Shown: positions 1 to 6,538, counted from the first letter of the stretch. The stretch: 6,742 nucleotides of DNA from Thermoleophilia bacterium (GCA_025936595.1 JAICTB010000122.1:1-6742), one strand, 5' to 3'. Made by a program: numbers and translations. The notes: generated by a model not told the origin, from the sequence alone.

Positions 1-1
1 G

Positions 2-301
2 ACGGCGATCTCGACGGTGCGCCAGGAGCGGGCCGGGATGGCCTCCGGGATCAACAACACGTTCCGGCAGATCGGGATCGCGACCGGCATCGCGGCGCTC
101 GGCGCGATCTTCGCGGCGAAGGTCGACCCGCGCGCCTTCTCCCCGCACGCGAACGCGGCGGCGCGCGCGTCCTTCGTGCACGGCCTGCACGACATCCTGA
201 TGGTCGGCGCGGTCGTCGCCGCGTGCGGCGCGGTGCTCGCGGTCGCGCTCGTGCGGCATCGCGACTTCGTCGCGTCAGGCCCCGCGCGCAACGCGGCGTA
301 A
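2..301 (+). CDS. MFS drug-efflux transporter, DHA2 (EmrB/QacA-like) family, C-terminal fragment
   Basis: This is the last 99 residues of a gene whose start lies left of the window; it ends at TAA 299-301. The stretch with RAGMASGINNTFRQ followed by IGIATGIAALGAIF is characteristic of the late cytoplasmic loop and following helix in 14-helix DHA2 proton-driven multidrug exporters. Two hydrophobic segments are visible: one around residues 26-40, and a second (ILMVGAVVAACGAVLAVALV) that should be the last transmembrane helix. It is followed by a short basic cytoplasmic tail beginning RHRDF. The family normally exports drugs or other small toxic compounds across the inner membrane, but the substrate cannot be told from this fragment. 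The gene points towards the minus-strand operon and is probably transcriptionally unrelated to it. Family-level assignment is good; a more distant MFS subfamily is possible because only the C-terminus is seen. Confidence 0.85.
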   Translation, partial: TAISTVRQERAGMASGINNTFRQIGIATGIAALGAIFAAKVDPRAFSPHANAAARASFVHGLHDILMVGAVVAACGAVLAVALVRHRDFVASGPARNAA

Positions 302-328
302 CGCCGGCCTGGCCTTGGCGCGAAAAAC

Positions 329-473
329 CGGGGTCTCGAAACGACATGTCCTTTGTCTCTTTTCGGTGCCGAATCGCGCGCGGGACAGAGTCTGCGGCGA
401 AGTTGTTGCGGGATCGCGCAGAAGTTGTTGCGATGGACATGTTCGCGCAGGACAGACCCAGGGTCAGACCCCG
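329..473. repeat. Putative REP/MITE-like palindromic element in the convergent intergenic gap
   Basis: The segment is bounded by an 8-base inverted pair, CGGGGTCT (329-336) and AGACCCCG (466-473). A second 8-base inverted pair is nested inside it: ACATGTCC (344-351) and GGACATGT (435-442). The right end also carries two overlapping odd palindromes, GACCCAGGGTC (455-465) and GGGTCAGACCC (461-471). Inside are several direct repeats: GAAGTTGTTGCG twice, TCGCGCAG at 414-421 and 443-450, and GCGC(G/A)GGACAGA at 378-389 and 445-456. There is no convincing ORF. GGGGTCWGACCC-type palindromes remind me of interspersed elements mobilised by Y1/REP-associated transposases, but no transposase is present here, so that link is inference. 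It may also act as a bidirectional barrier between converging transcripts. Confidence 0.5.
399..432. repeat. 12-base direct repeat, two copies
   Basis: GAAGTTGTTGCG occurs at 399-410 and again at 421-432, exactly 22 bases apart (two helical turns), separated by GGATCGCGCA. Two exact 12-mers this close in non-coding DNA are unlikely by chance. They lie inside the 329-473 palindromic segment. They could be tandem sub-units of that element or a pair of protein-binding sites; nothing visible decides between these. Confidence 0.6.
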
Positions 474-492
474 TGATGTCGCGCCTGGACAT

Positions 493-510
493 GGCCGCAA
501 CGGCCCGTTG
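493..510 (-). terminator. Short hairpin(s) just downstream of yqeY, weak terminator candidate
   Basis: Immediately after the yqeY stop there are two overlapping inverted repeats. GGCCG-CAA-CGGCC at 493-505 gives a perfect 5-bp stem with a 3-base loop, and CAACGGCCCGTTG at 498-510 is an odd palindrome. They overlap and so exclude each other. There is no T-run after the stem on the minus strand, so this is not a classical intrinsic terminator; in a GC-rich genome Rho or a U-less hairpin could still end the operon here. Confidence 0.3.
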
Positions 511-954
511 CTACGCGAGCTTCTCGCGTACGAGCTGGCTCACCGCCGACCCGTCCGCACGGCCGGCGATCTGCGGCATCACGTCGGCCATCACGCGGCC
601 CATGTCGCGCATGCTCGTCGCCTTGTTCTCCGCGATCGCGTCGTCGACGATTCGCTCGAGCTCCTCTTCGGCGAGCGGCTCGGGCATGAACTCCTCGAGC
701 ACGCCGAGCTCGGCTTCTTCCTTGTCGGCCTGCGCTTCGCGGCCGGCCGTCCGGAACGCCTCGGCCGCCTCGACGCGCTTCTTGCGCTCGCGCTGCATCA
801 CCTGGAGCGCCTCGTCATCGGTGAGCGGGCGCAGAAGGTCCTTCTCGGCGGACTTGAGGCTCGACACGATCAGGCGCAGCGCATCGCGCCGGTCGGCGTC
901 GCGGGCGAGCATCGCCTCCTTCACCTCCTGCTCGAGACGCTCGATCAGGGTCAC
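511..954 (-). CDS. yqeY: GatB/YqeY domain protein
   Basis: A 147-residue protein with the family's normal length and whole-length architecture. It has an N-terminal amphipathic segment (about residues 5-35, with RRDALRLIVSSLKSAEKD) and a charged helical region (RERKKRVEAAEAF) leading into an AGRE motif. The C-terminal small domain ends with the DMGRVMADVMPQIAGRADG signature (about residues 117-135), which resembles the tail domain of GatB, the amidotransferase subunit that recognises tRNA. The molecular role of stand-alone YqeY is not established; the family resemblance suggests tRNA-related binding. The start is GTG (952-954), fused to the HIT stop as GTGA, with a GAGGAG ribosome site 8 bases upstream, so translation is probably both coupled and independently initiated. 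It is the last gene of the operon. An ATG-only search would miss this start. Confidence 0.93.
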   Translation of the reverse strand: MTLIERLEQEVKEAMLARDADRRDALRLIVSSLKSAEKDLLRPLTDDEALQVMQRERKKRVEAAEAFRTAGREAQADKEEAELGVLEEFMPEPLAEEELERIVDDAIAENKATSMRDMGRVMADVMPQIAGRADGSAVSQLVREKLA

Positions 955-1283
955 AGCAGGCGCTCCTCGAGCCGGCGCCCTCCGAGGATGTGCCAGTGCA
1001 GGTGGAACACCGTCTGCCCGCCGCCCGGCCCGACGTTGACGACGACCCGATAGTCGGTGAGGCCCGCCTTCTCTGCCGTCTCCGCGACGAACGCGAGCAT
1101 GCGCTTCGCTTCCGCCTCGTCGAATTGCGAGACATCCCGGAAGGTGTCGACGTGGCGCTCCGGCAGCACCAGGACGTGCACCGGCGCCTGCGGGTTGATG
1201 TCGTTGATCGCGACGAACCCATCGGCCGCGTGCACGTGCTCGCCCTCGCGGACGAGCGCACAGAAAAGGCAGTCAGGCTGCAG
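951..1283 (-). CDS. HIT-family (HINT/PKCI-like) nucleotide-binding hydrolase, probable CTG start
   Basis: The protein is 110 residues if it starts at CTG 1281-1283. It has the histidine triad H-L-H-W-H (about residues 94-98) inside QTVFHLHWHILGG, the catalytic signature of HINT-type purine nucleoside phosphoramidases. It also has the preceding NVGPGGGQ loop and the LPERHVDTFRDV segment. Near the N-terminus CLFC (residues 5 and 8) supplies the zinc-binding cysteines common in bacterial HIT proteins. The frame is closed upstream by a stop at 1302-1304, and no ATG, GTG or TTG lies before CLFC. The only canonical start, GTG 1233-1235, would leave 94 residues and lose both cysteines. A purine-rich GGAGGAAGGG sits 7 bases before the CTG. 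The start overlaps the end of mtaB by 11 bases, and the stop overlaps the yqeY start by 4. The physiological substrate of such proteins is usually unknown. The family call is strong; the exact start is less sure. Confidence 0.88.
   Translation of the reverse strand: MQPDCLFCALVREGEHVHAADGFVAINDINPQAPVHVLVLPERHVDTFRDVSQFDEAEAKRMLAFVAETAEKAGLTDYRVVVNVGPGGGQTVFHLHWHILGGRRLEERLL
963..968 (-). promoter_or_regulatory. Ribosome binding site of yqeY
   Basis: On the minus strand GAGGAG lies 8 bases before the GTG start at 954. It is embedded in the last codons of the HIT gene. It supports the GTG start and the 4-base overlap between the two genes. Confidence 0.7.
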
Positions 1284-2469
1284 CGCGAATCCCTTCCTCC
1301 GTCACCGAGCCGGCGCGCACGCGAACGAGTGCCCCGACCGGAGCATCGACGAGCCACGGCGTGTAGTCGTCGCCGTAGCCGCGGCCGGGACGATCGACGA
1401 GGACGAGGTCGTCGCGGCCGATCTTCTCGTTCCACCGGCGGAGGCAGAGCTCGTGCGACAGCGCGCGCAGCCGAGCGGAGCGATCCTTCTTGACTTGCGG
1501 CGCGACTGCGTCGTCCGCCGCGGTGGCCGTGCCGGGCCGCGGCGAGTACGGGAAAACGTGCACCTTCGTAATCCCGGCGGCTTCGACCGTGCGCAGCGTG
1601 CGCTCGAAGGCGGCCTCGTCCTCCGCAGGGAAGCCGACGATCACGTCACTCGTCAGGTTGAAGTCATCCGCGAGCGGCGCGAGGCGGCGCAGGTACGTGC
1701 TCGTTGTATAACGGCGCTTCATCGCGTGCAGCACCCCATCGTCGCCGGACTGGAGCGGCACGTGCAGGTGTGGGCTCACCGCCGGCGTCTCGCGCAGCGC
1801 GGCCACGAGCTTCTCGTCGACATGGTTGATCTCGATCGAGCTGAGGCGCAGCCGCTCGAGCCCCGGAGTCGCACCCGCTTCGCGCACGAGCCGCGGCAGG
1901 TCGTAGCCGGCGTCTCGATCGCGAAAACAGCCCAGGTTGATGCCGGTCAGCACGACCTCTCGATGCCCCTGCCCCACCCGGCGGCGGATCTCGGCGAGGA
2001 CCGCGGCTGCACGACGGCTCCGAGACGGGCCGCGGACGAGCGGGATCACGCAGAAGTTGCACGAGAACGAGCAGCCGTCCTGGATCTTCACGAACGCCCG
2101 GACACGATCGACGTGAGCGTCGGACTGAACGCAGCCGATCGCTCCGACGTCTCGGGCGACGAAGCTCGCGGTCTCTTCGCTGCGGCGCGCCACGACCGTG
2201 ACGTTGGACGGAAGGCCGGCGAACGGATCGCCCTGCAGGTTCGCGCCGCAGCCGGTGAGGTACACGCGCCGGTGGGAGCGGGCGGCGCGCGCTGCCGCCT
2301 TGCGGCTCTTCGCCACCGCCTCGTTCGTGACGCAGCAGGTGCTGATCACCGCCACCTCCGCGCCGGAGGCGGTCTCGTCGTGGCCGTCGCGCAGCAGCGC
2401 CTCGCGCACTTCGTGCGCGTCGGCGTGCGAGACCTTGCACCCGAGAAAATCGACGCGAAACGTCGCCAC
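1273..2469 (-). CDS. mtaB: tRNA (N6-threonylcarbamoyladenosine37-C2)-methylthiotransferase MtaB
   Basis: A 398-residue radical-SAM methylthiotransferase that would turn t6A37 of ANN-decoding tRNAs into ms2t6A37. The N-terminal MTTase domain supplies cysteines for an auxiliary 4Fe-4S cluster at C11 (FLGCKV), C45 (STCCVTN) and C74 (LTGCGAN). The radical-SAM core begins at CSFSCNFC (C133, C137, C140) after the KIQDGC motif, and includes VVLTGINLG, HLHVPLQSGDDGVL, DVIVGFPAE and HVFPYSPRPGT. The C-terminal 50 or so residues fit a TRAM tRNA-binding domain. GCKV and VTN favour the MtaB/YqeV branch over MiaB or RimO. Small departures are S14 where Asn is usual, and ST for NT at 43-44. The start is GTG 2467-2469, 18 bases after prmA and with no Shine-Dalgarno-like sequence, so coupling to prmA translation is likely. 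Its last 11 bases contain the start of the HIT gene. Confidence 0.93.
   Translation of the reverse strand: MATFRVDFLGCKVSHADAHEVREALLRDGHDETASGAEVAVISTCCVTNEAVAKSRKAAARAARSHRRVYLTGCGANLQGDPFAGLPSNVTVVARRSEETASFVARDVGAIGCVQSDAHVDRVRAFVKIQDGCSFSCNFCVIPLVRGPSRSRRAAAVLAEIRRRVGQGHREVVLTGINLGCFRDRDAGYDLPRLVREAGATPGLERLRLSSIEINHVDEKLVAALRETPAVSPHLHVPLQSGDDGVLHAMKRRYTTSTYLRRLAPLADDFNLTSDVIVGFPAEDEAAFERTLRTVEAAGITKVHVFPYSPRPGTATAADDAVAPQVKKDRSARLRALSHELCLRRWNEKIGRDDLVLVDRPGRGYGDDYTPWLVDAPVGALVRVRAGSVTEEGIRAAA
1291..1300 (-). promoter_or_regulatory. Ribosome binding site supporting a CTG start for the HIT gene
   Basis: On the minus strand GGAGGAAGGG ends 7 bases before the CTG at 1283; the GGAGG core itself is 12 bases away. 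It lies inside the last codons of mtaB. No comparable site was noted before the alternative GTG at 1235. Confidence 0.5.
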
Positions 2470-2487
2470 GGGCGGGATCGTATTGGT

Positions 2488-3228
2488 TCAGGCGCGTTCG
2501 TAGAGATCCGACGCCCATTCGTTCATGGCGCGCCGGTCTGCGTGCCGGTAGCCCGAGAGCACCGGCTGCTCCGAGATGAAGTAGCCGGACGTGACGAGCA
2601 GGCGCGCGTCGAGGCGCCCCGCAAGAGCCTCGACGGAAGCGATCGAGATATTCGCGACGGCGGCCTCGGCGCTCGGCAGGGGATCCTCGGCGCGAACGAG
2701 TCGCGCGTCGATCTCGACACCGTTCGACCGCGCGTTGTCACGCGTAGCCTCGATCGACGGCGCCTCGATGTCGACGCCGACGACCGGGTGGAAGCCAAGA
2801 AGCGCTCCCGCGATCGACAGCACTCCCGAGCCGCAACCGACGTCGAGCAGCGAGCTCGGCTCGAGCTCCTGCAGGAACTGCAGGCAGAGCTGGGTTGTCG
2901 GGTGCGAGCCGGTGCCGAACGCCCGGCCGGGGTCGATGACGACAACGAGCACATCCTCCGACGCCTGCTCCCACGGCGGGCCGATCCACAGACGCCCGAC
3001 GTGGACGGGGCGGTGGAAGATGCGCCAGCGGTCCTCCCAGCCGGCCTCGACCTCGTCGCCGCGGGCGCTGCCGAAGAAATGCCAGAGGCGCTCCTCGCCG
3101 GCGGCGTCGGTGTACGCCGCGAGCTCGATCCCTCCGGCCTCGTCGACCTCCTCGAATCCTTCCGGGAACAGCTCGACCATTGTGGCGCGCGCCTCCTCCG
3201 CGCGCGCGAGCCCGACGTGCACCGACAC
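2488..3228 (-). CDS. prmA: Ribosomal protein L11 methyltransferase PrmA
   Basis: A 246-residue SAM-dependent methyltransferase, expected to trimethylate ribosomal protein L11. It has a small N-terminal substrate-recognition domain (about residues 1-85). This is followed by the PrmA signature DPGRAFGTGSHPTTQLCL (99-116), SAM motif I LLDVGCGSGVLSIAGA (127-142), VVGVDIE (149-155) whose acidic residue should bind the ribose of SAM, and the catalytic-site motif VANI (191-194). It is shorter than the 290-310 residues of many homologues, mostly through a compact N-terminal domain and tail. The start is uncertain: GTG 3226-3228 gives MSVHVG and keeps the family's first strand, but lacks a good ribosome site. 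GTG 3220-3222 has AGGG 5 bases upstream and would lose only two residues. It lies 14 bases after dnaJ. The rsmE gene that often follows prmA is absent. Confidence 0.93.
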   Translation of the reverse strand: MSVHVGLARAEEARATMVELFPEGFEEVDEAGGIELAAYTDAAGEERLWHFFGSARGDEVEAGWEDRWRIFHRPVHVGRLWIGPPWEQASEDVLVVVIDPGRAFGTGSHPTTQLCLQFLQELEPSSLLDVGCGSGVLSIAGALLGFHPVVGVDIEAPSIEATRDNARSNGVEIDARLVRAEDPLPSAEAAVANISIASVEALAGRLDARLLVTSGYFISEQPVLSGYRHADRRAMNEWASDLYERA

Positions 3229-3242
3229 CCTGCGCAGACCGC

Positions 3243-4361
3243 TCAGCGGAACGCGCTCTTCAGCTTCTCGAAGAAGCCTTCATCGTGGCGGTAGGTGTGC
3301 TCGTCGCTCGCCGCCTCGAACTCCTCCAGCAACCGGCGCTGCTCGTCCGTGATCCGCCGCGGCACCGACACGTTGACGAGCACGCGGTGGTCACCCCGTC
3401 CGAAGCCCTGCAGCACAGGCATGCCCTTACCGCGAAGCACGCGCACCTCGCCGGGCTGCACGCCCGGAGGAAGCTCGAGCTCGATCGTCCCGTCGAGCGT
3501 CTCCACCTCGAACGTCTTGCCGAGCGCCGCGTCGACGATCGTCAGGTCGACCTGCGAGTAGATGTCGTTGCCCTCGCGCACGAAGCGCGGGTCCGGGTTG
3601 ACGCGCACGAGCACGTAGACGTCGCCCGAACGCCCACCGAGTGTGCCCGCGTGCCCCTCACCCGAGATGCGGATGCGCTGGCCGTCGTGGATTCCCGCCG
3701 GCACGTCGACGTCGACGGTGCGCGACTCGACGACGAGCCCGGCACCCTCGCAGACCGCGCACGGGTGCTCGACGATGACGCCGCGACCGGCGCACTGCGG
3801 GCACGCCTGCGTGCGAACGAACTCGCCGAAGAGGCTGCGTGACACCTGCTGTAGCCGACCGGTTCCGTCACAGCGATCGCACCGGATCGGCTCAGTCCCA
3901 GGCTCGACGCCGTCACCGCCACACGTGCTGCACGTAACCGCCACTTCGAAGGGGACGGCGACGGTGGTGCCGCGCGCGGCGTCGACGAGCTCGATGGCGA
4001 TCTCGGCGCCCACGTCGGAGCCACGCTGGCGGCCACCGCCGCGCATGCCGCCGAAGAGGTCGTCGCCGAAGAACGCGGAGAAGATGTCGCTCAGGCCCGA
4101 GACGTCGAAGTGAGTCGGGCGGAACCCGCCCGAGCGCAGGCCCGCGTGACCGTAGCGGTCGTAGAGCGCGCGCGTCTCGGAGCTCGAGAGCACCTCGTAC
4201 GCCTCGGTGACCTCGCGGAAACGCGCCTCCGCCTCGGGCTCCGCCGAGACGTCGGGATGCAGCTTCCGCGCGAGTGCTCGGAACGCCTTCTTGATCGCCG
4301 CGTCGTCCGCGTCGCGCGGCACACCGAGCAGCTCGTAGTAGTCGCGTTCCGTCGTCGCCAT
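3243..4361 (-). CDS. dnaJ: Chaperone protein DnaJ (Hsp40)
   Basis: A 372-residue, complete type-I J protein, the co-chaperone that delivers unfolded clients to DnaK and stimulates its ATPase. The J domain (about residues 7-71) contains the essential HPD at 35-37. A short Gly/Phe-rich linker (about 71-114) holds DIFSAFFGDDLFGG. The zinc domain has all four CxxCxGxG repeats: C144/C147, C161/C164, C187/C190 and C201/C204. The C-terminal substrate-binding and dimerisation domains follow, with DVDVPAGIHDGQRIRISGEG and RVLRGKGMP. The ATG start shares its A with the hrcA stop (TGATG), so translation is probably coupled to hrcA; no strong Shine-Dalgarno is close. Linkage to hrcA without grpE and dnaK fits the actinobacterial dnaJ2 arrangement, and a second dnaJ next to dnaK elsewhere in the genome is likely but not visible here. 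Confidence 0.97.
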   Translation of the reverse strand: MATTERDYYELLGVPRDADDAAIKKAFRALARKLHPDVSAEPEAEARFREVTEAYEVLSSSETRALYDRYGHAGLRSGGFRPTHFDVSGLSDIFSAFFGDDLFGGMRGGGRQRGSDVGAEIAIELVDAARGTTVAVPFEVAVTCSTCGGDGVEPGTEPIRCDRCDGTGRLQQVSRSLFGEFVRTQACPQCAGRGVIVEHPCAVCEGAGLVVESRTVDVDVPAGIHDGQRIRISGEGHAGTLGGRSGDVYVLVRVNPDPRFVREGNDIYSQVDLTIVDAALGKTFEVETLDGTIELELPPGVQPGEVRVLRGKGMPVLQGFGRGDHRVLVNVSVPRRITDEQRRLLEEFEAASDEHTYRHDEGFFEKLKSAFR

Positions 4362-5392
4362 CAGTCGTCCGCGTAGACCTCTTCCACGAACCGCGACAGC
4401 TCCGTCGCCGCAGAGCGCACGGAACGGAGCGCCTTCTCGTAATCCATGCGCAACGGGCCGACCAGGCTGACCGAGCCGAGCGTGCGATGCGCGACACCGT
4501 ACGTCGCGCCGACCAGTGCAAGCTCACGAAGACCGGGCTGTTCGAGCTCCTCGCCGACGCGTGCGAACGGCCGCCGCGGATCGAGACGCTGCGCGAGGAC
4601 GTCGAGCAGTGCCGCGCGCTTCTCGAGCGCCTCCATCAGGCTGCGATAGGCGCCGATCTCCTCCGCGCGCATCTCGTCGAGCAAGCCGGCGGTGCCGCCG
4701 ACGAAGAGCCGCCGGTCGTCGTCGGCCGCCTGCTCGAATGCGCTGCGAATCACGAGCAGGAACGCACGCTCGCGCGGGCTGAGCCCCGGCTCCTCGAACG
4801 CGAGCTTCACCGCGCGCGAGCCGATGCGGGCGCCGGCGAGCCGCTCGTTCACGTAGTCGCCGGCCCACGTCACCAGCCCCGGGTCGACCGGCTGCGGGAA
4901 CGCGAATCGGAGGTCGGTGACACCACCCGTCGACGTGATCACGACCACCATCACGATGTCCGGCTGGAGCAGGAGCACCTCGGCGTGCCGAACGGTCGCC
5001 GCCTGGAGCGGCGGCGCGGACACGAGCGCGAGCAGCCGCGTCACCTGGGAGAGCATCTCCGTCGTCGTCTGGAGCGCTTCCTCCACCTCGGCACGGGCGA
5101 CCGGCAGCTCGAGCTCGAAGCCCGCCGAACGCGCCTCCGGGAGCGCGAGGAGCTCGTCGACGTAGAGCCTGTAGCCGGACTCGGTCGGCACGCGCCCCGC
5201 GGAGGTGTGCGGGTGCGTGAGCAGGGCGAAGCGCTCGAGCTCCGCCAGCTCGTTCCGCACCGTCGACGGCGAGAAGCCGAGCCCCGACCGCTCGACGAGC
5301 GTCTTCGAGCCGACCGGCTGCCCGGTCTGGACGTACTCCTCGACCACGAGGCGGAGGATGTCGCGTTGCCGCTCGGAGAGCAGAATGGCCAT
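4361..5392 (-). CDS. hrcA: Heat-inducible transcription repressor HrcA
   Basis: A 343-residue protein, the usual HrcA length. It represses chaperone operons by binding the CIRCE inverted repeat and is kept active by GroEL. The N-terminal winged-helix DNA-binding domain (about residues 1-80) is very well conserved: LSERQRDILRLVVEEYVQTG, then VGSKTL, SPSTVRNELAELE and THPHTSAGRVPTESGYRLYVD. The remainder is the GAF-like and insert dimerisation region, ending with GPLRMDYEKALRSVRSAATELS near the C-terminus. The start is ATG 5390-5392, with GGAG (5398-5401) 5 bases upstream. It follows hemW by 39 bases and overlaps dnaJ by one base. I found no match to CIRCE (TTAGCACTC-N9-GAGTGCTAA) in the window, so classical autoregulation through a local operator is not supported; targets are probably groES/groEL or dnaK elsewhere. 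Confidence 0.96.
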   Translation of the reverse strand: MAILLSERQRDILRLVVEEYVQTGQPVGSKTLVERSGLGFSPSTVRNELAELERFALLTHPHTSAGRVPTESGYRLYVDELLALPEARSAGFELELPVARAEVEEALQTTTEMLSQVTRLLALVSAPPLQAATVRHAEVLLLQPDIVMVVVITSTGGVTDLRFAFPQPVDPGLVTWAGDYVNERLAGARIGSRAVKLAFEEPGLSPRERAFLLVIRSAFEQAADDDRRLFVGGTAGLLDEMRAEEIGAYRSLMEALEKRAALLDVLAQRLDPRRPFARVGEELEQPGLRELALVGATYGVAHRTLGSVSLVGPLRMDYEKALRSVRSAATELSRFVEEVYADD

Positions 5393-5397
5393 ATCCG

Positions 5398-5401
5398 CTC
5401 C
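5398..5401 (-). promoter_or_regulatory. Ribosome binding site of hrcA
   Basis: On the minus strand GGAG stands 5 bases before the ATG at 5392. It follows an out-of-frame ATG at 5401-5403. It favours independent initiation of hrcA over simple read-through from hemW. Confidence 0.55.
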
Positions 5402-5407
5402 ATGGTA

Positions 5408-5431
5408 GGCGGCGTCCCCGCCGTTCGGCGG
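5408..5431 (-). promoter_or_regulatory. Overlapping GC-rich inverted repeats between hemW and hrcA
   Basis: CCGCCGTTCGGCGG (5418-5431) is a 14-base perfect palindrome that starts directly after the hemW stop. A second pairing is possible between GGCGG (5408-5412) and CCGCC (5418-5422). Both use 5418-5422, so only one can form at a time. There is no T-run, so it is unlikely to be a strong terminator. It could be an attenuating hairpin, an RNA-processing site or a protein-binding palindrome, or a chance product of high GC. Confidence 0.3.
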
Positions 5432-6537
5432 TCAGGCGAGCAGGCGCGCCGTCAGGCCACCGCCGACAAAGCGCCCGCGCCGGGTCAGCTCGAGCGTTCC
5501 CTCGCCCCGCTTTGCAAGTCCGAGCGCCGCGTACCGGGCGACCTCCGCCGGGTCGAGCGTCTGCTCGAGCCCCGCAAGCGGCAGCGGCTCATCGAGGCGC
5601 AGGCCGAGCATCACCCGCTCGGTCGCGCGGGTCTCCGCCGGGAGCCGCTCGAGCTCCCGCGGCGGACGCTTGCGCTCGCGGAGGGCCGCGACATAGCGGG
5701 CAACCGACGGGCCGTTGCGCCAGCGCCGATTCTCGATTGTGCTTACCGCGCCCACGCCGATCCCGAGGTAGTCCCGTCCGAGCCAGTAGCCGAGGTTGTG
5801 CCGCGCCCGAAGGTCGCGCCCGGCGACGAGCTCGGGCGACCGGCAGAAGTTCGCCGTCTCGTACCAGCGGTACCCGGCGGCGGTCAGCGTCTCGACGACG
5901 CGCTCGAAGTAGCCCTCCATCGCGTCGGCCTGGCGCGCGAGCTCCGTCCCATGGGCGTGGGTGAAGCGGGTGCCGGGCTTCGCCTCCAGCTCGTACGCGG
6001 AGAGATGCTCCGGCTCGAGCGCCAGGGCCTCGGCGAGGTCGCGTGCGAGGTCGGCGGGCTCCTGGCCCGGGATCCCGTAGATGAGATCAAGCGAGATGTT
6101 GTCAATTCCGACATCGCGCAGAGCATAGAAGGCGTACCGGACGTCGTCCGGACAGGCAACGCGATCGAGCGTCCGCAGGAGGCGTGGCGAAAACGTCTGC
6201 GCGCCGAGGGAGACACGGTCGATGCGAGGGGCGAGGAGCTCGGCGAGCTCGGGCGTGACCGTCTCCGGGTTCGCCTCGATGGTCACCTCGGCCGCCCGCG
6301 GCAGTGCGTCGAGCAGGCGGGCGAGCTCGGCGGGCTCCGTCAGCGTCGGCGTGCCGCCGCCGAGATAGACACTCTCGAGCGCGCCGGCAAGCAGCGGCCG
6401 CTCGAGCTCCAGCTCGCGCAGGAGCGCGTCGACGTAGCCGGCGTGCTCGCCCGTGCGGCCGACGACGGTGACGAAGTCGCAGTAGCCGCAGCGCGACGAG
6501 CAGAACGGCAGGTGAACGTAGAGGTGGCGCGCGGCCA

Positions 6538-6538
<1 letters not shown>
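5432..6538 (-). CDS. hemW: Heme chaperone / radical SAM protein HemW (formerly HemN-like)
   Basis: A 368-residue radical-SAM protein when started at ATG 6536-6538. HemW binds heme and delivers it to acceptor proteins; it was long misnamed oxygen-independent coproporphyrinogen oxidase. The cluster motif CSSRCGYC (C13, C17, C20) is followed by DF, as in HemW, whereas true HemN has a fourth nearby cysteine. Other marks are YLGGGTPT (58-65), TIEANPE, VSLGAQTFSP, DLIYGIPGQ and the heme-binding HNLGYW (247-252) before LGIGVGA. An in-frame extension to 6688 is open, but it would read antisense-like low-complexity residues over the lepA 3' end, so the ATG that gives MAARHLYVHLPFC was chosen. That ATG shares its A with the lepA stop (TGATG), indicating translational coupling; there is no obvious Shine-Dalgarno. 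The stop is TGA 5432-5434. Confidence 0.95.

Noticed and set aside
302..328. An imperfect CGCCGG/CCTTGGCG hairpin after the MFS stop as an intrinsic terminator.
   Set aside because: The stem is short and bulged and is followed by an A-run, not a T-run, on the transcribed strand; too weak to call.
51..500. A minus-strand ORF across the MFS end and intergenic gap, possibly a small protein from the repeat element.
   Set aside because: Its second half is antisense to the MFS gene and is low-complexity Arg-rich, and no ribosome site or family motif was seen. The part over 329-473 is better explained by the repeats themselves.
1057..3294. A 745-codon plus-strand open frame.
   Set aside because: It is antisense to mtaB, prmA and the HIT gene, which carry clear family motifs. 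Its translation is Arg/Ala-rich with no recognisable domain, a usual effect of high GC.
4265..4280. A GAGTGCTCG sequence resembling a CIRCE half-site.
   Set aside because: It lies inside dnaJ coding sequence, the matching TTAGCACTC partner at 9-base spacing is absent, and it is explained by codons.
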